64,000 nucleotides of DNA, from positions 19,694,001-19,758,000 of the forward strand of contig OY754466.1 in the NCBI GenBank assembly GCA_963575645.1, given 5' to 3'. The DNA is from Xanthostigma xanthostigma (lineage: Eukaryota > Arthropoda > Insecta > Raphidioptera > Raphidiidae). The position numbers were made by a program, and so were the translations under genes. Below are positions 46,148 through 64,000 of the stretch, one piece after another. Under the pieces are notes generated by a model. That model was not told the origin of the DNA. It made no database searches and saw only the letters and a list, made by a program, of their open reading frames with translations. The number at the start of each line of letters is the position of its first letter. Within the stretch, counting starts at the first letter, position 1.

Positions 46148-46453
46148 GCTTAAGAGCCAGTAGCTGGATGACAACACACATTTTGAGAAACCTGAAATTT
46201 TTATATTTTATTTATAGTAATATTACAAGCTTATATTTATGATAGCAGACATTTCCTCCGGTTGCAAACATATGAGTGCAAGTGAGAGCATTCGATGGCT
46301 TTTTTTGATAACTTTTTAGTGCGTCTGCTGGGATGTTACAACCGGAGGAAATGTCTGCCATCATAAATATAGACTTATAATATTACTATAAATAACACAA
46401 AAATTTCAAGTTTGTTAAAATTTGTGTTGTTGTCCAGCTACTGGCTCTTAAGC
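46148..46453. repeat. TA-flanked MITE, copy 2
   Basis: Ends GCTTAAGAGCCAGTAGCTGG and inverse, flanked by TA. It is colinear with copy 1 but shorter in the middle. Confidence 0.87.
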
Positions 46454-46916
46454 TAATAGTTTTTTGTACAATTTCAACCATGTAATAACATTTTTCTACG
46501 TATTTTGATAACAATTTAGCCTAAAATGGGATCTTTTTCTTTGTAGTTCAATCATGTTTTTGTGTGAGTACAATCTAAACAGCGAGTTTGAATACGACAT
46601 ATAAAACTAATTATATGATCGCAATCTAAGGTCATCAGATTTTTTAACAACGCTTTCTGCAACCCAGCATAAGTGTGCATTTCGTCAGCTCGGTAACGGA
46701 CCGAAAACACCACGAACAAATTTAATCTGATATAATCGAATATAACAAAAATAAGTCAATTTATAATAAATTTTGAATTTGTGTCTGAACAAATTATCAA
46801 TTTCTTACTATTTGATAACGATACGTTCAAAAAAGGCTTTCACTTTTACGTTTTCTGTACTAGGATTTCGACTTTTCTTGCATTGTGCATTTGTACAAAA
46901 GTCTCACATCGTAGGG

Positions 46917-48865
46917 CTAAAGCTCTATCCTGTACCCTTGAATGTAGGGCAAACCTGTAGGCACCTTTTTCTGATACTCATAGTAGCGTTCACCAAAGAA
47001 ATTGAGTAACGTGATTTCTTCAATTAACACCCGCTCTTTAAAGAACATCCAACTTACTAACGTGTATGCGACGATGCAAGCCGGATTCAATAATATTACC
47101 TGGAAAAAAGATGGATGGGTCAGTTTAGAAAGAGGAATTGTCGATTATACTCTCAACAACTTAGGTCATTAGCATCCTTATAATAAAAAAAAAAACATCA
47201 AACCACAGACTCTGCTGTTACACGCTGTGTTACAAATATAATGCTCTTTGATCAAGTATACAAAAAGTGTATACCTACTAGTTCTAACCTAGCATTTTTT
47301 GATAGTCGGTCAATAGAAAGATATTTCTGTTCGATGAAAAGTTACAAAAAGTTCGTTCCAAGCAGCCAGCGAACGGTTTCGAAACCATCACCCGCATGCG
47401 CAGTAGGTAAAACGAAGCTGTTAGTGGCGATTTTAGAACACGTTTTAGCTACTGCGCATGCGGGTGACGGTTTCGAAACCGTTCGCTGGCTGCTTGGAAC
47501 GAACCTAAAATTGGAACATGAATTTTTTTATACAGGTTAGAAATAAAAGGTTATATAATTATATTGTCAATGACCTTAGACGATATTTACGAATCAGAAT
47601 AATCTATATTTTATAGTTACATTTTTAGTAAACATGGTTATAGCTTTTAAAGGTAAAAAAATAAAGAATAGTTACTTCTTATCACAACAGTTTTATTAGC
47701 GGATGTACATCTGCTTATAAAACTGTTGTAAGAAGTAACTATTTTTTATTTTTGTTTCAACCACAGTGCTCTTAATATTTGTGTTTTTAAGGGTTGTTAA
47801 TTACTAAAGGAAAACTATGAAACTATATGCCATCATCAGTATTTAAAACTATATTTTTTTTTTTAATTTTATTTTTGTGAAGAAAAAAAATAGCGGCGTC
47901 ATCATCAAGAGTTGCAATCAAACTTAAAAGTTAGCTTAAAATTTAAATAATTTACCTGCGTTCCTATTGACCAATAAAACCATCCAACATAACTCGGATG
48001 CCTAAATAAACTGTAGACGCCGTGCGTTATTAACACGTGATCTTCAGCTTTTGTGCTTTGAACCTATAACAGAAATAGCAATCAGAGTGCATCGAAGCTT
48101 AGCGCGAACTCTGGCTACAGTATATGTACTTACAATATGATTGAAGTTAGATCTGGCAGTGAACATCGCTAACTTTCTCAACACCTCCCCAGCAATACAA
48201 ACTGCTAAACCTACCAAAGGTACGATATAGAAAGACTTCAGTTCTGAAATTATTTAAAAAGAGAAATTGCGATCATGTAGAAATATTGTCAATAAACAGT
48301 TTGTGGTCATAGCCAATAACAAACTATCTTACCTGGGAAAAAGTAGTATTCGACAGCAAATTCAAACCACGAAGATATAGCTGCGATAGCGTATTCCTTG
48401 CTGTGATTAAGTACGAACGAATCAACAGACAGACTCGAAGGATTTATTATTGCTATCGACAAAAATTCTGAATAATGAAACATCGACATGGTGCACATGT
48501 AGATGCCGAATAAACGAATCCCGGCGACGCATTGCACCCACAGAAATACTCCGATGGCAAAGACAAATCCGAGAAAAGTGGCACGAATTGCTATCTAGAA
48601 GAAATCGTTTATTTTTTTTTTAAGAAACTTAATATGTAAATGCCAATAAAAAGCAAGCAACAAAACGTACTTGAAAATCTTCATTACGAAATAGAAGTTT
48701 TAACATTATATTTATTACTATATAATATAAAAGGGGACCCCAAAACATAGCTCCCCAAATTTTTGGCACATAATCAAAAAATATATTTGGGATGTATAAT
48801 AAGCAAACTAAAAATGAAGATCCTAAGAAACACCACACAGCGATTTTTCCGTCGTGTGAAATCAT
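46917..48865 (-). CDS. ICMT: Protein-S-isoprenylcysteine O-methyltransferase (ICMT)
   Basis: Five exons: 48671-48865, 48333-48594, 48134-48243, 47956-48063, 46917-47099 (TAG), 858 bases, 285 residues; human ICMT has 284. All phases agree. It methylates the C-terminal prenylcysteine of CaaX proteins such as Ras in the ER membrane, using S-adenosylmethionine. Seen: several hydrophobic helices, FHYSEFLSIAIINPSSLSVD and SFVLNHSKEYAIAA, then HGVYSLFRHPSYVGWFYWS, the SAM-binding signature, and the C-terminal FFGERYYEYQKKVPTGLPYI. Intron 4 (47100-47955) contains two repeat copies. The gene is divergent from TAF10. No defect is seen. Confidence 0.97.
47351..47505. repeat. Hairpin MITE, copy 2 of 3 (ICMT intron 4)
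   Basis: A near-perfect palindrome: GTTCGTTCCAAGCAGCCAGC and its complement. The arms also share GCGAACGGTTTCGAAACC. It is the best preserved of the three copies and probably the youngest. Confidence 0.87.
47655..47760 (-). repeat. Penelope-like inverted repeat, copy 2 (core deleted)
   Basis: It shares arms and right flank with 28755-28890, but the segment with the CTGAAGA/GAAA words is missing. It lies in ICMT intron 4. Confidence 0.65.
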
Positions 48866-49535
48866 TTTTTATGTGTGAAAAATGTGCTTTTTCACATTTT
48901 ACAATTTTCAAATGTCAAATATTTGACAGATCTTTTCACTGTACTAAGGAGGTTCATAAGATTAAGCAATAAAAATTAAAAATCAATTTGCAAATGATAC
49001 AAAATTTATTTTAATCAATGATCATTTTAATAGCAAATGAAAATGATAATAATTATTATAATTGGAATTGTGATATTTTCTTTTTGCATTTTCTTTTATA
49101 ACAAATTCTAGCCTCCTAATTAGTGGCTCTTTCATAGAGATGCGCTTTAACCTTTAGGGATTTTTGTTTACACTGTTGGGCATACTGATAAGAAATTCGA
49201 GTTGACGGGAAGTTTTGCTTATAGACTGTTCTGGACACTGTTCTTTGACATTTAGGAGAGTTTTCATTGTGTTGTGTTTGCTTGATAATTAACGTTTTTA
49301 ACGTATTTTCCTGTAATTATTTTTAGAAAAGAAAACATAAAACATTTCAAAGGTATTTATGAGTGATTTTATGGGTATTGATTAAATTAAATGTCATTTC
49401 TCAAATTTTTTTTAAATTAACAAAAAGAGGTTATATTACTGTCAAGAGTAATTTTAATTTGACGAAATGTTGATAGTTTATAATATTCGAACGGTGTTCG
49501 TCAACAATTAAGTTTCTTTTTATTTTCAATAGAAC
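48866..49535. promoter_or_regulatory. Divergent promoter region, ICMT / TAF10
   Basis: The two start codons face away from each other across 670 bases, so this stretch should carry both promoters and 5' UTRs. No repeat is apparent and no specific element was identified. Confidence 0.5.
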
Positions 49536-51482
49536 ATGAATTCCGGAGAAGATAATCAGAATCGTCAAGGTACTCCGGTCAATCAGGGAAACGGGCTAAT
49601 GGAGTCGGACTTATTAACACAAGGACAGCCTCTAAGCGATTTCTTAATGCAGCTAGAAGACTATAATCCTACTGTAAGTTGCGCTGTCGTTTTATAACTT
49701 TAGTCGAAAGATCGACCAGTTTGGGGTCGATGTATTTCGTCATAAACAGCATAAAACGCTTTACATTCTTTTGTTTCAGATCCCTGACGCAATTACTGGA
49801 CATTACTTACATTCGGCTGGATTTGAAGCTTCGGACCCCAGAATGTAAAATTTTTACCCTCTTGAATATTTTAATGTTTGTTTTACAGACTATGACATTC
49901 GTTTGTCTGTTTAGCATTCGTTTGATATCACTCGCTGCCCAGAAGTTCATATCCGACGTGGCCAACGATGCGTTGCAGCATTGCAAGACGCGCTCAAGCA
50001 ACAATTCAAGCAGCCACAGTAATTCAAAGGTAAGTGATTTTGAAAAATCGTATTTTACTGAACTCCTTGTAAAAAAAATCAGTGTCGTAACTTACTACAG
50101 GTACTCCTTGATTTATGAACCACTGACTTACGAACGCTCCAGACTTATGAACAATCAGATCAGCGATAGTCAGACCAATGAAATTCACCCACAATCCCCC
50201 CCACTTATGTTCAACTCTCAATAACTCAATATTTTCAAAAAAAAGATCCTAGAGGAATGATCAAGGCAAACCAATGGCCCTTTTCAAGAACAAAAAAAGT
50301 CAGCAACGAAACAGTAAAATTTTTCTACATCAGCTCTGAAAAGTATAAAATATACAACGAAACAATAAAACTGTTCTACATTGGTCCTTTTCGGGGCCAA
50401 CAAAAATCTATGACGAAACAACAACAAAAATATCCATATATATGTACAGGGTGGCGCAGAGGAAACGCATGTTTTTCACCTAAGCATAATATTTTATATT
50501 TTCTAGATACTGTTGTTTTAATTACAGCTAAATGAAGTAATAATAATGCACTTTTAAATCAATTATGGAAAATAATGTAAGTCGAGTGTCGCCCTGCTTC
50601 GCGGTCGCACATCTCCAACCGCTCTTGAAAATTGTGCATCACACTTAAAATCATTTCATGTGGTACTCTTGCGATTTCTTGACGAATAGCAATTTTCAGT
50701 TCCTGTAACGTACGGGACTTGTTAGCGTACACTTTAGACTTAAGGTAACCCCACAAAAAGAACTGAAAATTGCTATTTGTCAAGAAATCGCAAGAAATGA
50801 TTTTAAATGTGATGCACAATTTTCAAGAGCGGTTAGAGATGTGCGACCGCGAAGCAGGGCGACACTCGACTGACATTATTTTCCATATTTGATTTAAAAG
50901 TGCATTATTATTACTTCATTTAGCTGTAATTAAAACAACAGTATCTTGAAAATATAAAATGTTATGCTTAGGTGAAAAACATGCGTTTCCTCTGCGCCAC
51001 CCTGTATTACCCATACATCCCAATCTCTATATATATGATCCGACTTACGAATGAGTCCCAGGAACGCAAGGTGTTTCTAAGTCGAGAAGTACCTGTATGT
51101 GAATAGAATCAATTGGCACACAAAAATGGCTTCCGCTAATTAAAATTGACCAAAATAAAATGGCTCTAAAAAATATTGTTCCCCCCTGTAAAAGTGGTAA
51201 TATACTGGCCGAGTTTTGAAACCAGAACAAATTCTGAAGAATTTTTTCAATAATCTCAATGTCGGTATTTTATTGTACCATCAATTAATATTTGTTTTTT
51301 TTATTGAATGTATTCTTTGTGTCTGTACAAAACAGTTAACAAACATATGAAAGTTGTTTTTCTTTTGTTTAAAGAACGCCAAAGGTTCCAAAGACAGGCG
51401 ATACATTCTAACAATGGAAGATCTGACACCCGCACTTCACGAATATGGAATAACTGTCAAAAAGCCACATTATTTTGTGTGA
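49536..51482 (+). CDS. Taf10: TFIID/SAGA subunit TAF10
   Basis: Four exons: 49536-49673, 49780-49844, 49915-50029, 51375-51482 (TGA); 141 residues, phases consistent. TAF10 is a histone-fold subunit of TFIID and SAGA-type complexes in the nucleus. Seen: a polar N terminus ([17 protein letters not shown]), [11 protein letters not shown], then the histone fold [44 protein letters not shown], a Ser/Asn linker, and [20 protein letters not shown] ending KKPHYFV. The protein is short but complete, like other insect copies. Intron 3 (50030-51374) is filled by two nested transposons. AATAAA at about 51727. Confidence 0.96.
50098..51095. mobile_element. TA-flanked pogo/Tc1-type element in TAF10 intron 3
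   Basis: Starts CAGGTACTCCTTGATTTATG and ends CTAAGTCGAGAAGTACCTG, between TA dinucleotides. Subterminal ACTTACGAA words occur at both ends. Its middle is occupied by the palindromic element 50447-51004. Confidence 0.8.
50447..51004. mobile_element. Palindromic element derived from a Tc1/IS630-type transposase gene
   Basis: TIR CAGGGTGGCGCAGAGGAAAC, flanked by TA. The arms (each about 270 bases) are inverted copies almost to the centre. Read on the minus strand from 50819, each arm resembles the C-terminal end of an arthropod Tc1/IS630-type transposase ([25 protein letters not shown]-like and [10 protein letters not shown] words). It appears to be an inverted duplication of a transposase 3' end. 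It cannot encode a working enzyme. Confidence 0.83.
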
Positions 51483-52451
51483 TTACCTTTAGAATTATTG
51501 ATATTATTAAGTGTGTGTCTGATATTTTAATTGTTGAGATTTGATTGCAAAATTAGTGACGATCATCAATGAAAGGAAATGGGAAAGGTTTATTTTAAAT
51601 GTCAAATTATTTTAAGGCATAATATTTTAATTTCGTTTATCTAAATAATCAGATATTTATGTTAGTAATTATTAACTGAAAAAGTATTAAAACTAAGTGA
51701 AGAAAAATGTTTTCAATATTTTTTTAAATAAAACTTTGTTTTGATTGTGTCTATGAACTTATTTTTTTTTTAATATGTACGTTAAAAAACAGTAGATAGA
51801 AATAACAAAAGAATTTCTTAGGATTTCTTCGAAATTTTATGTTCCCAAAAAATTATGAAGGACTTGTAACTGAAATGTATTCAAAATGTTTTGGTCGATG
51901 TTTGAATTCAACAGTAGGTTTGGGAAAATGCTTTCCCTCAATAGTCAAAATACGTTTTTACGCATTTTGTATGTATGTACGGACTTCAAGGCATTCCCAT
52001 CCTAAAGTATCCAATCTCGTGGATTTTTTTTCAAGAACGCAGCCTGAACTCAAAGTCGTGAAGATGCATTTGTTTATTATCTATGTGACGGTTCCCTGGC
52101 CTGTCAAACCCCAAGCTCCCCGATTCTGATCTGTGACCAGGCAAAAGTATTGTTTGGATGTTTATCATTAGAGGTAGTGGATTGATACTAGACCTAGTTA
52201 ACTCTAGCAGTCGGTGACCTCCCAGAAAAAAAAGTGTAACCATGCGGTCGACAAGAGTTATGTGGTACAAAAAAATCATAACTAATTTAATGTACTATGT
52301 AGATCGAATTAACCATTTTCTTATTTTTGTCTGTCTCAATTGGTTTGTGTTCTGCGTTTAAACTGAAAAAACACAACCGATTTTAATCACGGTTGCGCTG
52401 TATAATGTTTACTAAACACCAGGCAAATAGGTTGGGCTGTAAATCATCGCG

Positions 52452-52617
52452 CCTGTTCCAAGCAGTCAGGGAACGGTAACAGAACCGTCACCCTCTTGCG
52501 CACTAGCTAAAACGAAACTGTTTATACCGATTTTTGAGCTAGTGCGCAAGACAGCCTTCCGCAGTAACAAGACTGTGACGGTTCTGTTACCGTTCTCTGC
52601 TGCTTGGAACAAACCTA
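52452..52617. repeat. Hairpin MITE, copy 3 of 3
   Basis: Ends CCTGTTCCAAGCAG and inverse; the arms contain GGAACGGTAACAGAACCGTC. It is more diverged than copies 1 and 2, with a small insertion in the right arm. Confidence 0.83.
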
Positions 52618-52646
52618 TAGTAAAAACAGATAAGAAAACAGACAAC

Positions 52647-52673
52647 GCGAGCGAAGCCGCTGGTAAAGACTAG
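52647..52673 (+). mobile_element. Helitron-type 3' terminus
   Basis: Hairpin GCGAGCGAAGCCGC (GAA loop), nine bases, CTAG (52670-52673), then T. It has the same bulged stem and loop as the ends at 12695 and 59748. Confidence 0.6.
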
Positions 52674-52826
52674 TAATAAAATAATTGTGTTAAGTTGCGT
52701 GAAAGATTAAATTAAACCTAAATGTAATATCACAAACAACTGGGGATGCTGCATATTATTTATAATAATTGCAGTGGAGCTCTAATAATTAATATAATGA
52801 TAGCACTAGAGAGTTTAACTGCACGG

Positions 52827-62607
<9,781 letters not shown>

Positions 62608-63008
62608 AATTAATCACTTCGCATTTGACTCGACTTGAAATACAAATTTATTATTTTTGGAGAGGCAGTTTTTAAAAACACCGGACGTGTTCCGTGGAAT
62701 GAATTAGGTAGTAATACAGCGTTTTTCTTTTTACATGTTGTTATTTACGTTTTGTGTCGATTAGCCCCCAAGTAGGTATCTGAGCCGCGCTCGTTGCTTG
62801 AATAATTGATTAGAAGTCAATAACCTGATCTCGATGTTTGCGCATCTGACGTTCAGCGACGTTTACCGCAGGTAAGTAAGCTCGATGTCTGTTTATAAGG
62901 AACCCAATGTTTCATCGACGTTTATATATAACACTGCGGGGATAGAATAATGAATAAATAATACCTGTTCTTGTTCACTTTTTACTAAGAGTTTCAGAAC
63001 TGAAATAT

Positions 63009-63177
63009 CTAATGGCGTTTTCGGCATCGAGAACTATCCCGGGGCAGGGCAGGCCGAATGGGTAACTTTTGGCTAAATAATTATATTATGTAAACAATAA
63101 ACCAATTTCTTTAATCAATAGTTACCCATTCAGCCTGCACTGCCCCGGGGCATTTCTAATGCCGAAAACGCCATTAG
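63009..63177. repeat. Hairpin, ~57-bp arms
   Basis: Arms 63009-63066 and 63121-63177 pair (CTAATGGCGTTTTCGGCAT and complement; inner CCCGGGGCAG). The spacer is 54 bases. Non-coding. Confidence 0.85.
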
Positions 63178-63312
63178 ACACTGTTTTGTATCTGAGATAC
63201 TTTTTGTTGTGATTATCTGATATCTAAGAAATGTGTTGTGTATTTTACACAACACAGTGAAACTTCTATGCAAAATTTTAATTAAGAGGAAAAAGTTGTG
63301 TGCTTTGATAAG

Positions 63313-63419
63313 GGTCATCGATTAAACATAAAAAACACCGCCCCCTGCGTGGGGGTGGAGGTGACTGAAATTTTTAATGAGCGCAGGGGGCGGTGGTTGT
63401 TTTATGTTTAATCGATGAC
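63313..63419. repeat. Hairpin, ~37-bp GC-rich arms
   Basis: GTCATCGATTAAACATAAAA at 63313 and its complement ending at 63419; the inner part pairs ACCGCCCCCTGCG. Spacer about 32 bases. The frame reported across it is only the hairpin itself. Confidence 0.85.
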
Positions 63420-63545
63420 ACTTCCCAAACCAAACAACTTTTACCTCTCGTATTTTTCTGCGCAGTTGTTTAGGCATAAAAATTGAGTGGAGTTTCGCGA
63501 AACCTATTTTTGACATGCATTTTAGGGGATGAGGGAAACTTCGTA

Positions 63546-63795
63546 TAAAAAAATTGGTTGTCTGTAAAGTCGGTTTAAGGACGATAGTTTTACGTGATAA
63601 CGTCATAAAGAAACATTGATGAACTCTCTGACGTCACGCGAGAAGAGAGAGAAATGCGTACAAGCCGACGCTTGGGCCGATCGTGCCTCTCTATCGCTTA
63701 TACCGCGCTCTCGCTTGCACGCTCAGGCTCAGGCGGAACGTGACACTTTTTCGTGCGTGCAGCCGGTGTTTCATCAATTTATAAGACGTTATCAC
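63546..63795 (+). repeat. MITE copy, mate of 7066-7312
   Basis: The reverse complement of the copy near Plod, with intact GTGATAACGTC ends at 63594 and 63795. The plus-strand open frame here mirrors the minus-strand frame of the other copy; both follow the shared DNA, not a conserved protein. Confidence 0.83.
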
Positions 63796-64000
63796 CAGTG
63801 GCGGATTTACACATTTCCCAAGTATAGGCTTTTAAATTCTTGCCGCCCTTGCCTCTACAATTGTCAGTTCCTAGATTATTTTAACAATCCAACAATTTGG
63901 TTGAAATTACATAAAAAATAGTTTTTGGGTATATTTCTATTTTCTGAGCTAATCAAAGCTTAATCATGTACGACAAATAAGGCGGGGTACTTACACAATA

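Larger units (their letters stand above)
43250..46916. other. ACK-ICMT intergenic region
   Basis: No gene was recognised. It contains two copies of one TA-flanked MITE (44809-45283, 46148-46453). The open frames here are short and without motifs. Confidence 0.55.
51483..52826. other. TAF10-protease spacer (tail to tail)
   Basis: Holds the TAF10 3' flank, hairpin MITE copy 3 (52452-52617) and a Helitron-type terminus (52647-52673). The frame at 51839-52129 has no recognisable motif. Confidence 0.55.
62608..64000. other. Protease 5' flank; hairpins and one MITE
   Basis: This contains the presumed protease promoter, for which no specific element was identified, then two unrelated hairpins and a MITE copy. 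From 63796 the sequence CAGTGGCGGATTTACAC looks like the end of another hAT-type element cut by the window edge. Confidence 0.5.

Overview
The window is a piece of an animal nuclear genome, most likely an insect. It is AT-rich, the genes are split by GT-AG introns, and introns and intergenic DNA are packed with small DNA transposons. I cannot name the species. Genes were assembled by hand from short exons. In every complete model the exon phases agree across all junctions, which is the main support for the structures.

Layout, left to right. At 2697-4231 (-) lies a five-exon gene for a 163-residue secreted protein with one immunoglobulin domain, resembling nematode OIG-4. At 7371-11929 (+) are the last five exons of procollagen lysyl hydroxylase (Plod). 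At 15961-16948 (+) is the mitochondrial chaperonin Hsp10, with a perfect heat-shock element upstream. At 18102-19258 (+) there may be a two-exon gene for a tiny membrane protein, whose intron would hold mitochondrial ribosomal protein L20 (18428-19012, -). At 19416-41358 (+) is a non-receptor tyrosine kinase of the ACK/TNK2 family with two frame-compatible alternative 3' ends: one exon ending at 35868, or two exons carrying the Mig6-like region and a UBA domain. At 46917-48865 (-) is isoprenylcysteine carboxyl methyltransferase (ICMT), divergent from TAF10 at 49536-51482 (+). At 52827-62607 (-) is a seven-exon trypsin-like serine protease with signal peptide, Cys-rich linker and complete catalytic triad.

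The genes are unrelated housekeeping, signalling and secreted functions, and nothing suggests an operon-like system. Gene organisation is still informative: a gene lying opposite the upstream side of Plod, a possible gene within an intron, a divergent promoter, and first coding exons that hold only ATG or ATG+G.

The rest is a layered transposon landscape. It includes at least nine hAT-type elements (most with readable 8-bp target duplications), TA-flanked Tc1/pogo-type elements, several very long hairpins (foldback elements), five Helitron-type 3' termini, two Penelope-like inverted repeats with hammerhead-like cores, and one LINE 3' end with a tetranucleotide tail. Several are nested, so relative ages can be read. 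No tRNA, rRNA, CRISPR array, prokaryotic operon or clear viral insertion was seen.
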